Of a stretch of DNA of 64,000 nucleotides, positions 43,358 to 52,119 are shown in pieces. The position numbers and the translations under genes are program-made. The notes under the pieces were generated by a model. That model saw only the letters and a list, made by a program, of their open reading frames with translations. It had not been told where the DNA came from and searched no databases. The stretch's first letter is position 1. Every line of letters starts with the position of its first letter. Source of the stretch: Rhodospirillaceae bacterium (GTDB taxonomy: Bacteria > Pseudomonadota > Alphaproteobacteria > Rhodospirillales > Rhodospirillaceae); assembly GCA_947476695.1 (NCBI GenBank), contig CANJRD010000018.1:1-64000 (forward strand). Direction: 5' to 3'.

Positions 43358-44410
43358 ATGAACAACGCGGTCGCCCCATCCGAGAATAAGCCGACCGCAT
43401 CGCCGGTGCCGTCGCCGCGCCTTGCTGCGCTGTGGAAGCGCGGCACGGATTTCTTCGGCTGCCCGCTCGCCATCATGGCGGGGGCGATGACCTGGGTGTC
43501 CGAACGCAATCTCGTCGCGGCGATCTCCAACGCCGGCGGTTTTGGGGTGCTGGCTTGCGGCTCCATGACGCCGCAATTGCTCGACGCCGAAATCAAAGCG
43601 ACTCAAACGCTGACAAAGAAGCCGTTCGGCGTGAACCTCATCACCATGCACCCGCAGTTGCTGGAACTGGTGGCGGTCTGCGCTGCGAACAACGTGTCGC
43701 ATGTGGTGCTGGCCGGCGGGATTCCGCCGACGGAAGCCATCAAGCAGGCCAAGGCATTTGCCAAAGTCATCTGCTTTGCACCGGCCGTTGTCCTGGCGAA
43801 GCGTATGGTGAAGAACGGCGCCGATGCCATCGTCATCGAAGGCGCGGAAGCCGGCGGTCATATCGGACCTGTATCGACCTCTGTGCTGGCGCAGGAGATC
43901 CTTCCTGTCGTGCGCGATGTGCCGGTGTTCGTTGCCGGCGGTATCGGTCGCGGCGAGGCCGTCGTCTCCTATCTCGAAATGGGCGCGGCCGGCGTGCAGA
44001 TGGGCACGCGCTTTGTCTGCGCGACCGAAAGCATCGCGCATCCGAATTTCAAGAAGGCCTTCATCCGCGCCAACGCGCGCGACGCGATGCCGAGCGTGCA
44101 GTTCGACAAGCGCTTCCCGGTGATCCCGGTGCGCGCGCTGCAGAACGACGGCACCGAGGAATTCATGGAGACGCAGCGCCGGGTCGTGGAGAAATTCACG
44201 CGCGGCGAATTGGACATGACCGCAGCCCAGCTTGAGATCGAGCACTTCTGGGCTGGCGCGTTGCGCCGCGCGGTTATCGATGGCGACGTGGAGCGCGGAT
44301 CGTTGATGGCCGGTCAGAGTGTGGGCATGGTCACGCGTGAAGAGCCCGTGACGTCCATCATGGCGGAACTTATTCAGCAGGCCGAAGCCGCACTTACTGC
44401 GAGAAACTGA
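43358..44410 (+). CDS. FMN-dependent nitronate monooxygenase-like protein
   Basis: The 350-residue TIM-barrel flavoprotein has MAGAMTWVSERNLVAAISNAGG-like N-terminal motifs, then GADAIVIEGAEAGGHIGP and FVAGGIGRGEAVVSYLEMGAAGVQMGTRFVCATES. This is the pattern of nitronate monooxygenases and FabK-like enzymes. It lies between lysC and ptsP with short gaps. The physiological substrate is not evident. Confidence 0.85.
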   Translation: MNNAVAPSENKPTASPVPSPRLAALWKRGTDFFGCPLAIMAGAMTWVSERNLVAAISNAGGFGVLACGSMTPQLLDAEIKATQTLTKKPFGVNLITMHPQLLELVAVCAANNVSHVVLAGGIPPTEAIKQAKAFAKVICFAPAVVLAKRMVKNGADAIVIEGAEAGGHIGPVSTSVLAQEILPVVRDVPVFVAGGIGRGEAVVSYLEMGAAGVQMGTRFVCATESIAHPNFKKAFIRANARDAMPSVQFDKRFPVIPVRALQNDGTEEFMETQRRVVEKFTRGELDMTAAQLEIEHFWAGALRRAVIDGDVERGSLMAGQSVGMVTREEPVTSIMAELIQQAEAALTARN

Positions 44411-44437
44411 TCTGCTGACCGGGCAGGAGCGGAGACG

Positions 44438-46696
44438 ATGACCAGCTTCAGCGCCGCCGATCTGCGACGCATGCTGTCTCACTTGCGCGACGTCATGGCT
44501 GGCGTCGGCACGGTGCAGGAGCGTCTCGACAAAACCGTTACGCTCATCGCGCACGGCCTGAAGGCGGACGTGTGCTCGTGCTACGTCATGCGCGCGGGCG
44601 AAGTGCTCGAGCTGTTCTCAACCTTCGGTCTGTCGCAGACGGCCGTTCACATGACCCGTCTGCGGGTCGGCGAAGGTCTTGTCGGTGAGATCGCCGCGCA
44701 CGCGCGCGCCATTGCCTTGGCGGACGCGTGGTCGCATCCGCAATTCGTCTACCGCCCCGAAACCGGCGAGGATTTTTTCCGCTCCTTGATGGGCGTGCCG
44801 ATGCTGCAAGCCGGTCGCGTCATCGGCGTTCTGGTCGTGCAGACGCGCGATCAGCGGCCATTCAACGACTGGGAAGTGGAGATGCTCGAGACCGTGGCGA
44901 TGGTGATCGCCGAGCTGATCACCGCCAGCCAGGTCGTCAAGCGCGAGGAACTCTTCCAGGCCGAAGGTAACGCGCTGCTCGCGATGCGCCTGACCGGTGC
45001 GTCGCTGCATCCCGGCATGGGCATCGGCGTGGCGGTGATGCACAAGCCGCACGTGCGCATCGGCCGTCTCATCAGCGATGACCCGATCATCGAAGAGCGC
45101 CGGCTGCAAAACGCGCTCGACGCGCTGCGGCGCGAAGTCGACGCGATGATCCACGATGCCCATGCGGATGCCTCGCTGTACGGCGATATCCTCGAGGTCT
45201 ATCGCATGTTCGCCGACGATCGCGGTTGGATCAGCCGTATCTCCGAAGCCATAGGCTCGGGCTTGACGGCGGAAGCCGCCGTCCAGCGCGCGCACGACGA
45301 CACGCGCGCGCGCATGCAGCAGATGACCGATCCGATCCTGCGCGAGCGCCTTCAGGACTTGGACGATCTTGCCAATCGCCTGCTGAACATCCTGTCCGGC
45401 GGTGGCATGCGCTCCGAACTGCCGGATAATGCGATCCTTGTGTGCCGTTCCATCGGCCCGACCGAGCTTCTCGATTATGACCGCAAGAAATTGCGCGGTC
45501 TGGTGATGGAAGAGGGCTCGCCGACCATGCACGCGATCGTGGTCGCGAAGGCGCTCGATATTCCCGTCGTCGCGCAAGTCGAGGGCGCGTTGCAGCGCAT
45601 CGATGCGTTCGATCAAATCGTGCTCGATGGCAACGCCGGGCAAATCATCCTACGCCCGTCCGAAGAATTCGTGGAAGCCGCGACGGCGGCGATGGAGGCC
45701 CGGGCGCGGCAGCGCGAGAGTTATGCCGCGGTCAAGCATCTGCCCTCGGTCACCGCCGATGGTGAAGCCATCACGCTGAACCTCAACGCCGGATTCCTGA
45801 TCGATCTGCAGGCGCTGTCGGAAACGAACGCCACGGGCATCGGTCTGTACCGCACCGAAATGCCGTTCCTATCCATGACAAAGTTGCCGGACGTGCGCAC
45901 CCAGCGTGCGTTGTATCGGCAAGTCGTCGAAGCCTCCGGCGGCAAGCCCGTAACGTTCCGCACCCTGGATGTCGGTGGCGACAAGATTGCCGCGTCGACA
46001 ATGGCGACGGCGGAGGACAATCCGGCGATGGGCTGGCGGTCGATCCGCTTGACGCTCGACCGGCCATCGTTGCTGCGCCAGCAGTTGCGGGCGCTGATCG
46101 CCGCGACGGCCGGAGGCACACTGCGCGTGATGTTCCCGATGATCGCTACCGTCGCCGAATTCGACGAGGCGCGGTTCATTCTCGACCGCGAACTCGCGCG
46201 CCACGGCGATGACGGCGGCGATGCGCCGAAAGAGATCAAGGTCGGAACGATGCTCGAGGTGCCGTCGCTCCTTTGGCAACTCGACGCGATTGCGCGGCGT
46301 GCGGACTTTATTTCGGTCGGCTCGAACGATTTGATGCAGTTCGTCTTCGCCGCCGATCGCGGCAACACGCGGGTTGCCAATCGCTATGACACGCTGTCGC
46401 CCGCGTTCTTGCGGATGCTGAGCTATATCGCGACGCACTGCGCCGCGGCGGGCACGGAACTGTCGATCTGCGGTGAGATGGCCGGGCGGCCGTTGGAGGC
46501 TATGGCCTTGATCGCGCTGGGCTTCCGCAATCTGTCGATGTCCGCCTCGGGGATCGGACCCGTCCGCGCAATGATTCGCAGTCTGAATGCAGATGAAGCG
46601 GCGCGGTACGTCGGAGGGCTGCTGAACACGGAGCGTTTGAGCGTGCGCCAGGATTTGCGTGCTTTCGCCCGCGACCACAACATCGTGTTGCAGTAA
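44438..46696 (+). CDS. ptsP: Phosphoenolpyruvate-protein phosphotransferase of the nitrogen PTS (EI-Ntr)
   Basis: The 752-residue protein starts with a GAF domain (about residues 20-160; VCSCYVMRAGEVLELFSTFG), which in EI-Ntr senses glutamine. The EI fold follows, with the phosphoryl-carrying His in EEGSPTMHAIVVAKALDIP, TGIGLYRTEMPFL, GGDKIAASTM and the PEP-binding GSNDLMQFVFAADRGN, then CGEMAGRP. It phosphorylates an NPr/EIIA-Ntr relay not encoded here. The lysC-ptsP adjacency is common in alphaproteobacteria. Confidence 0.94.
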   Translation: MTSFSAADLRRMLSHLRDVMAGVGTVQERLDKTVTLIAHGLKADVCSCYVMRAGEVLELFSTFGLSQTAVHMTRLRVGEGLVGEIAAHARAIALADAWSHPQFVYRPETGEDFFRSLMGVPMLQAGRVIGVLVVQTRDQRPFNDWEVEMLETVAMVIAELITASQVVKREELFQAEGNALLAMRLTGASLHPGMGIGVAVMHKPHVRIGRLISDDPIIEERRLQNALDALRREVDAMIHDAHADASLYGDILEVYRMFADDRGWISRISEAIGSGLTAEAAVQRAHDDTRARMQQMTDPILRERLQDLDDLANRLLNILSGGGMRSELPDNAILVCRSIGPTELLDYDRKKLRGLVMEEGSPTMHAIVVAKALDIPVVAQVEGALQRIDAFDQIVLDGNAGQIILRPSEEFVEAATAAMEARARQRESYAAVKHLPSVTADGEAITLNLNAGFLIDLQALSETNATGIGLYRTEMPFLSMTKLPDVRTQRALYRQVVEASGGKPVTFRTLDVGGDKIAASTMATAEDNPAMGWRSIRLTLDRPSLLRQQLRALIAATAGGTLRVMFPMIATVAEFDEARFILDRELARHGDDGGDAPKEIKVGTMLEVPSLLWQLDAIARRADFISVGSNDLMQFVFAADRGNTRVANRYDTLSPAFLRMLSYIATHCAAAGTELSICGEMAGRPLEAMALIALGFRNLSMSASGIGPVRAMIRSLNADEAARYVGGLLNTERLSVRQDLRAFARDHNIVLQ

Positions 46697-46866
46697 TCTT
46701 CCACCATACGTTCATGAGTGGGCGCCAATAAACGCTTGAAACGCGTGGCGGTTTGCCGGCTTTCCTTTAGAGCCCTGCCGATATAAGTTCTCGAACCTTT
46801 TTCCAAGGCCGGCGAACGGGTTAGGGGCGCGTTTCGCGAAGCCGGTCGGCGCGGGGTAACGAGGAA

Positions 46867-47853
46867 ATGGCGGGCACAAGCCCAGATCAAACGCCGCCAG
46901 AGCAAGGCGCTGATCCGACCCGGCCACGGACCGATAAGGCCTTGGCGTTGTTTCAGCGCGCCTTCAGTCGCGGTCAGACGCAGGTGCGTGGCGAGTTCAA
47001 GGATACCGGCGTCGGGCGTCTGTTGTGCGCCACGCGCATGCGGCTCGGCAAAGACCTTCAGTACATCGCGCAGGTTCTCCACATTCGCTACACGTATCTC
47101 GTGGCGATCGAAGACGGTCGTTATGAGGACTTGCCCGGCCAGGCTTATGCGCTCGGCTTCGTGCGCGCCTATGCCGACCATCTTGGTCTCGATGGCGACG
47201 AGGTCGTGCGGCGTTTCAAGGAAGAGACCACCGGCCTGCGTCGCAAGGCCGCCCTCGATTTCCCGATCCCGACCCCGGACAGCGGTATTCCGTCCGGACT
47301 ATCGCTGCTTGGTGCCGTGTTGCTCGGCATGGCGGTTTATGGATCGTGGTACGCAATCACGCGGCCGACACGTACCCTCGCTCTCGTACAGGAAGTGCCG
47401 ACACGGCTGACCGCGCCGAAAGAACAGCCGGTCGCGGAATCGGGGCAGGCACCGACGGAAGCGACGGCGGAAGAAGCTGCCGCCGAGAACACACCGCCGC
47501 CGACAGGCCCGACCGTACCGACCGACACCGCCGCTGATACGCAGCCGCCGGAACAGACCGCCACGCTTTCGCCGCCGCCGGAAAGCACCGAACCGCCCGA
47601 TGTGCTCGAACTGCGTGCCAAGGTGGACTCCTGGATTCAAGTGCGCAAAGGCGAAAGCATCTTGCTGACCAAGCTGCTGAAAAAGGGCGATACCTATCGG
47701 GTGCCCGAGCCGCATGGCCTGACGCTGATGACGGCGAATGCCGGCAGTCTCGACGTGCTGGTCAACGGCGACGTCATGGCGCCTTTGGGCGATTCCAACA
47801 CGGTCGCCAGCGGGATCCCGCTGGAAGTCGACCACTTCAAGCCGACTGAGTAA
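46867..47853 (+). CDS. rodZ: RodZ-like membrane-anchored HTH protein
   Basis: The N-terminal helix-turn-helix of the RodZ type (about residues 55-120; VGRLLCATRMRLGKDLQYIAQ, IEDGRYEDLPGQAYALGFVRAYAD) is followed by one transmembrane segment (about 142-158), a Pro/Thr/Glu-rich periplasmic linker and a C-terminal DUF4115 domain (VDSWIQVRKGESILLTKLLKKGD). RodZ links MreB to the membrane and so influences cell shape. The ribosome binding site GAGGA is very close to the ATG. In many alphaproteobacteria this gene is followed directly by ispG; here an ECF sigma cassette intervenes. Confidence 0.85.
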   Translation: MAGTSPDQTPPEQGADPTRPRTDKALALFQRAFSRGQTQVRGEFKDTGVGRLLCATRMRLGKDLQYIAQVLHIRYTYLVAIEDGRYEDLPGQAYALGFVRAYADHLGLDGDEVVRRFKEETTGLRRKAALDFPIPTPDSGIPSGLSLLGAVLLGMAVYGSWYAITRPTRTLALVQEVPTRLTAPKEQPVAESGQAPTEATAEEAAAENTPPPTGPTVPTDTAADTQPPEQTATLSPPPESTEPPDVLELRAKVDSWIQVRKGESILLTKLLKKGDTYRVPEPHGLTLMTANAGSLDVLVNGDVMAPLGDSNTVASGIPLEVDHFKPTE

Positions 47854-47950
47854 TCGCGAGCGCCTTGAAATCGGTCCCGTGGACCTAATTTCAGCAAGCG
47901 ATTCCCCCGGAGGGGTGCGCGGTCGACATCAAAAATAATTTTATCGGCGC

Positions 47951-47977
47951 TGTCGGCCTCGGGCATGCTCGCACGTC
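47951..47977 (+). promoter_or_regulatory. Candidate ECF42-type promoter before the DGPF gene
   Basis: TGTCGG (47951-47956), 17 bp and CGTC (47974-47977, continuing CTA) lie about 25 bp before the start codon. The same two boxes with the same spacing recur before the VOC gene. They resemble, from memory, the ECF42 motif of TGTCGA and CGWC with one mismatch. Confidence 0.55.
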
Positions 47978-48001
47978 CTAGGACCGAAGAGGGCTACACG
48001 C

Positions 48002-48373
48002 ATGCTTTACGCCATCCTTTGCTACGATTCCGAAGACGTCGTGTGGTCTTGGTCAAAGGCGGAAGAAGAGGCTGTTATGGCTCGCCTCGGTGCGGTTCAG
48101 CAGAAGTTGAAGGCCCAGGGCAAGCTCGGTCCCGTGGCGCGATTGCTGCCGACGACAGCCGCGACCACAATCCGCAAGAGTGGCGAGCCGGTGGTGATGG
48201 ACGGACCGTTCGCCGAGACGAAGGAGCAGTTGCTCGGCTTCTATATCGTCGATGTCGAGAACCTCGATGAGGCGGTCGAGATCTCCAAGGAGCTCGCGAA
48301 AGCAAGCGGCAGCGCGGGCGCATTTGAACTGCGTCCGCTGGCCGTCTTCCGTCCCGGAACCGCCGGCGCATGA
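48002..48373 (+). CDS. DGPF/YCII family protein paired with an ECF sigma factor
   Basis: The 123-residue protein has the YCII-related fold: MLYAILCYDSEDVVWSWSKAEE and the name-giving motif in VVMDGPFAETKEQLLGFYIVDV. DGPF proteins occur next to ECF42 sigma factors, and this one overlaps the sigma gene by ATGA. Whether it senses, modulates or is merely a target of the sigma factor is not established. The ribosome binding site is GAAGAGGG. Confidence 0.88.
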   Translation: MLYAILCYDSEDVVWSWSKAEEEAVMARLGAVQQKLKAQGKLGPVARLLPTTAATTIRKSGEPVVMDGPFAETKEQLLGFYIVDVENLDEAVEISKELAKASGSAGAFELRPLAVFRPGTAGA

Positions 48374-49624
48374 GCGAACTCGCGTGGATCGACGCGGCGG
48401 TCGTCTCGGCAAGGCCGCAAGCCGTTGCTGCGCTGCTGCGTTGGTTCCGCGACCTCGATAAGGCCGAGGAAGCTTATCAAGAAGCCTGCCTGCGGGCGCT
48501 GGGCACCTGGCCGAAAAAACGGGCCTCCTCGCGATCCGGCCTCGTGGCTGATCTTTGTCGGCCGCAATATCGGCATCGATCACGCGCGCCGCCAAAGCAA
48601 GCTGCAAGCACTACCCGATGATGAGATCGTGTCGGACCTCGGCGATCGCGAGAGCGATGTGGTCGAACGTCTTGACAGCAAGGATTACGCCGACGACGTG
48701 CTGCGCCTGCTGTTCATCTGCTGCCATCCGGAATTGCCCGCGACACAACAGATCGCACTTGCACTGCGCATTGTATGCGGCTTGTCGGTGGCGCAGATCG
48801 CGCGCGCCTTCCTGGTCGACGAAAGCGCCATGGAACAGCGCATCACCCGCGCCAAGACGCGCATCGGCAAGGCCGACGTGCCGTTCGAGACGCCAGGCGC
48901 CTTCGAACGGATCGAGCGCTTGGGTGCCGTCGCGGCGATGATCTACCTCGTTTTCAACGAGGGCTATTCCGCCACCGGCGAGACAGTGGCAGCCCGTGCG
49001 CCGCTGTGCGACGAGGCGATCCGCCTGTGCCGGTTGTTGTTGCGCCTGTTCCCCGCCGAGCCGGAGATCATGGGGCTGGCGGCGCTGATGTTGTTGCAGC
49101 ATGCGCGTTCGACAACGCGTTTCGACGCTCATGGCGAAATCGTGCTGCTGGACGATCAGGACCGTAGGCAGTGGGATTCCCGCTTGATCGCGGAAGGACT
49201 CGCGCTGATCGACAAGGTGATGCGGCATCGCAAGCCGGGTCCGTATCAGGTGCAGGCGGCCATCGCCGCGTTGCATGCGCCCGCGGCCAAACCTGAAGAC
49301 ACGGACTGGGCACAGATCGATCTGCTCTACGCAACGCTTGAGAAGATGCAGCCGTCTCCAGTGGTCACGCTCAATCGCGCGGTCGCCGTATCGAAGGTCA
49401 GAGGCCCGGAAGCGGCCTTGGCGATGATCGAGCCCTTGGCGCCGAAGCTCTCGGGATACTTCCACTATTTCGGTGTACGCGGACATTTCCTGATGAATCT
49501 CGGCCGTCGTGCCGAAGCCCGCGCGGCTTTCGATAAGGCCATTTCCCTGGCCGGCTCTGCCGCCGAAGCGGCCCATATCCGGCAGCATCTCGACCGGCTT
49601 CAGGCCGAGAGTGTTACAGGTTGA
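48370..49624 (+). pseudogene. ECF42-type sigma factor with a one-base frameshift
   Basis: The first 48 codons read MSELAWIDAAVVSARPQAVA to ALGTWPK in one frame; the rest (NGPPRDPASWLIFVGRN, IDHARRQ, then sigma region 4 with QQIALALRIVCGLSVAQIARAF) lies in another. The break is at a run of six A (48514-48519): with five A the frame continues as WPKNGPPRDPASW, exactly as in the family, giving 417 residues. The long C-terminal part (about 190-415) has the TPR-like extension of ECF42 factors (YLVFNEGY, LLYATLEKMQPSPVVTLNRAVA). The shift could be a mutation, a sequencing error or slippage. The rest of the gene shows no other damage. Confidence 0.85.
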
Positions 49625-49638
49625 AAAAAATAGGCCGA

Positions 49639-49665
49639 TGTCGGAACTGGGGCGCCTGAGTCGTC
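49639..49665 (+). promoter_or_regulatory. Candidate ECF42-type promoter before the VOC gene
   Basis: TGTCGG (49639-49644), 17 bp, CGTC (49662-49665, continuing CTA): the same boxes and spacing as at 47951-47977, here just after the sigma-factor stop codon and about 33 bp before the VOC gene. Confidence 0.55.
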
Positions 49666-49697
49666 CTAAGGTGGCAACACTTAACGCAGGAGCCCCC

Positions 49698-50108
49698 ATG
49701 AATGCACAACCGAACACCGCCCCGCCGCCGGTCAGCGCCGGCGTCATTCCCTGCCTCAGCGTCAGCGACGCGAATGCAGCGGCGGTATTTTATGCAAAGG
49801 CCTTCGCAGGCGAAGTTTTGAATAAGATTCCCGCCGACGACGGCAAGCGGCTGATTCATTGCCATATGCGCATCAACGGTGGCAGCTTCATCTTCAACGA
49901 TTGCTTTCCGGAATACGGCCATCCGCTGAAGGACCATCAGGGCTACGTGCTTCATCTCCAAGTCGACGATGTCGATGCGGTGTGGAAGCGCGCCGTCGAT
50001 GCGGGTTGCACCGTTGCCATGCCGTTGGAACGCCAGTTCTGGGGCGACCGCTATGGCCAAGTCGTCGATCCGTTCGGCGTCCGCTGGGCCATGGGGTCCG
50101 CGGCGTAG
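49698..50108 (+). CDS. VOC (glyoxalase/PhnB-like) family protein
   Basis: The 136-residue protein (MNAQPNTAPPPVSAGVIPCLSVSD) has the PhnB-type VOC layout: AAAVFYAKAFAGEVLNKIP, FNDCFPEYG and a C-terminal GDRYGQVVDPFGVRWAMG. VOC proteins include dioxygenases, isomerases and binding proteins; the PhnB type has no defined reaction. It is part of the ECF42 cassette and has its own candidate promoter. The start has GCAGGAG upstream. Confidence 0.86.
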   Translation: MNAQPNTAPPPVSAGVIPCLSVSDANAAAVFYAKAFAGEVLNKIPADDGKRLIHCHMRINGGSFIFNDCFPEYGHPLKDHQGYVLHLQVDDVDAVWKRAVDAGCTVAMPLERQFWGDRYGQVVDPFGVRWAMGSAA

Positions 50109-50223
50109 CCTGCCGAGACCGTGGCCACCCACGGTCGAGGCGCTGGCGGAGCCCGGCCCTATCCCCCTGAGGGACGGTGGGTTTGGGCGAAGATATGTTC
50201 GAAACAATCGAGAGGAAAAGACA

Positions 50224-50640
50224 ATGCCCGGTACCGTAAAACTGCACCGCGTTCTCGCGACCAAGCCGGAGAAGGTCTATCGCGCCTTCCTCGAGGCCGA
50301 TGCGATGGCCAAGTGGCTTCCGCCCAACGGCTTCGCCTGCACCGTCCATCACTTCGAGCCGAAGGTCGGCGGCACCTTCAAGATGTCGTTCCGCAATTTC
50401 ACCAACGGCCAAAGCCACTCATTCGGCGGCACCTATCTCGAACTCGTCCCGAACGAACGTATTCGCTACACGGACAAGTTCGACGATCCGAACCTGCCGG
50501 GCGAAATGGCCGTCACTGTGATCCTGAAGGCGGTCCTTTGCGGCACGGATATAAGCATCACCCAGGAAGGCATCCCGGACGCGATCCCCACGGAGATGTG
50601 CTACCTCGGCTGGCAGGAATCTCTCCAGAACCTGAAGTAG
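50224..50640 (+). CDS. SRPBCC/AHSA1 domain protein
   Basis: The 138-residue protein shows the AHSA1-type START fold: LHRVLATKPEKVYRAFLEADAMAKWLPPNGF, KVGGTFKMSFRNF and a terminal helix with GWQESLQNLK. Such proteins accompany ECF sigma and DGPF genes in many genomes, and some bind small hydrophobic molecules. No ECF-type box was found directly before it, so it may depend on the VOC promoter. Confidence 0.86.
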   Translation: MPGTVKLHRVLATKPEKVYRAFLEADAMAKWLPPNGFACTVHHFEPKVGGTFKMSFRNFTNGQSHSFGGTYLELVPNERIRYTDKFDDPNLPGEMAVTVILKAVLCGTDISITQEGIPDAIPTEMCYLGWQESLQNLK

Positions 50641-50702
50641 CTGGTTGAGCCGGAAATCAACCAGTAACCGTTTCGGCCTTCCCCTCTTCCCGCGGAGAGG
50701 GG
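50641..50702. terminator. Two hairpins closing the ECF42 cassette
   Basis: CTGGTTGA-N8-TCAACCAG begins directly after the SRPBCC stop, and CCCCTCT-N8-AGAGGGG follows (50681-50702). Neither has a long T tract, so they may be stabilisers or weak terminators. Confidence 0.45.
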
Positions 50703-50800
50703 GAGGTCAAATCCATATCCCGCGCAATGGTTTAGACGATTAAATAGCCAGAGGGACGCGCCCGGGCTTAACCTTCGGAGGGCGATGGGAGCATAATCAG

Positions 50801-50825
50801 CCTGTTATTTTCCTGATTTAACAGG
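50801..50825. promoter_or_regulatory. Inverted repeat upstream of ispG
   Basis: CCTGTTA and TAACAGG are exact inverted copies 11 bp apart in an AT-rich patch about 100 bp before ispG, a layout suited to a dimeric regulator. The regulator is unknown. Confidence 0.35.
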
Positions 50826-50875
50826 CGGGCCGTAGAATTAGTCTGTACGGCCAACGGTTTGTCGGGACCCATCCC

Positions 50876-50926
50876 ATGCGCTATAAGCCGGGCTCGTACG
50901 TGCCCCTGACCGAGATCTTGCCATGA
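50876..50926 (+). CDS. Possible 16-residue leader ORF overlapping ispG
   Basis: A frame [16 protein letters not shown] ends in TGA overlapping the ispG ATG as ATGA. It could couple translation to ispG. No ribosome binding site of its own is evident, so confidence is low. Confidence 0.25.
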   Translation: MRYKPGSYVPLTEILP

Positions 50927-52062
50927 GCCTGCGCCCCTACCGGGATATCGACCGTCGTAAATCGCGCCAGATCCGCGTGGGCAATGTGCTTGTGGGCGGC
51001 GGGGCGCCGATCAGCGTCCAGACGATGACCAACACGCTGACCCACGATGTGGCGGCGACGGTCAATCAGGTCGAGGCGGCGGCGCGTGCTGGTGCGGACA
51101 TCGTGCGCGTGTCGTGCCCGGATGAGGAATCCACCGCCGGCCTGAAGCAGATCGTGAAGCAGGTCAGCGTTCCGATCGTGGCCGATATTCACTTCCACTA
51201 TAAGCGCGCGATCGAGGCGGCCGAGGCGGGGGCTGCGTGCCTGCGCATCAATCCCGGCAACATCGGCGACGCTCAGCGCGTGAAGGATGTCGTGAAGGCC
51301 GCGAAGGATCACGGCTGCTCGATGCGTATCGGCGTCAACGCCGGAAGCCTTGAGCGCCATCTGCTCGAGAAGTACGGCGAGCCGAACCCGGCGGCGATGG
51401 TCGAAAGCGCGCTCGAGCATGCCAAGATTCTCGAAGACAACGACTTCCGCGAATTCAAGATCAGCGTGAAGGCCTCCGACGTGTTCCTGGCGGTCGCCGC
51501 CTATAACGAACTCGCGTCGGCCTGCGATTATCCGCTGCACCTCGGCATCACCGAAGCGGGCGGCTTGCGCTCCGGCACGGTGAAGTCCTCGATCGGTATG
51601 GGCTCGCTGCTGTGGGCCGGTATCGGCGACACCATCCGTGTTTCGCTGTCGGCGGACCCCGTCGAGGAAGTGAAGGTCGGCTTCGATATGCTGAAGTCGC
51701 TCGACCTGCGTCATCGCGGCGTGCGTATCGTGTCGTGCCCGTCTTGTGCGCGTCAGGGCTTCAACGTGATCGAGACCGTGCAAATTCTGGAAGAGCGCCT
51801 GGCTCACATCCCGACGCCGGTCTCGCTGTCGATCATCGGCTGTGTCGTGAACGGTCCCGGCGAAGCCCGCGAAACCGACATCGGCCTGACCGGCGGCGGC
51901 GGCGGCAGCCATAAGATGTATTTGAGCGGCGTCGCGCATCACAACATCCGCGACGAAGAGAAGATCGAGCACATCGTCAAGCTGGTCGAAGCGAAAGCGG
52001 CGGAAATGGAAGCGGCGAAGGCCGAGGCCAAGAAGGCCGCAAACGCCGCCGCGGCCGAGTAG
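50923..52062 (+). CDS. ispG: 4-hydroxy-3-methylbut-2-enyl diphosphate synthase
   Basis: IspG is the penultimate enzyme of the methylerythritol phosphate route to isoprenoids. The TIM-barrel part has [20 protein letters not shown] and RINPGNIGD; the [4Fe-4S] ligands are in [10 protein letters not shown] and [13 protein letters not shown] near the C-terminus. It lacks the extra domain of plant forms. The Lys/Ala/Glu-rich tail (about 25 residues) is variable. The length of 379 is typical. Confidence 0.96.
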   Translation: MSLRPYRDIDRRKSRQIRVGNVLVGGGAPISVQTMTNTLTHDVAATVNQVEAAARAGADIVRVSCPDEESTAGLKQIVKQVSVPIVADIHFHYKRAIEAAEAGAACLRINPGNIGDAQRVKDVVKAAKDHGCSMRIGVNAGSLERHLLEKYGEPNPAAMVESALEHAKILEDNDFREFKISVKASDVFLAVAAYNELASACDYPLHLGITEAGGLRSGTVKSSIGMGSLLWAGIGDTIRVSLSADPVEEVKVGFDMLKSLDLRHRGVRIVSCPSCARQGFNVIETVQILEERLAHIPTPVSLSIIGCVVNGPGEARETDIGLTGGGGGSHKMYLSGVAHHNIRDEEKIEHIVKLVEAKAAEMEAAKAEAKKAANAAAAE

Positions 52063-52119
52063 CGGGCCTTCGGCCCACCTCATCCGCGTCGTTTCAGCTC
52101 CCTCATTTGGATATTCACC

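Noticed and set aside
50858-50885. Third TGTCGG box upstream of ispG as an ECF promoter
   Set aside because: TGTCGG is present, but CGTC is missing at 17 bp, so it does not match the pair seen in the sigma cassette.
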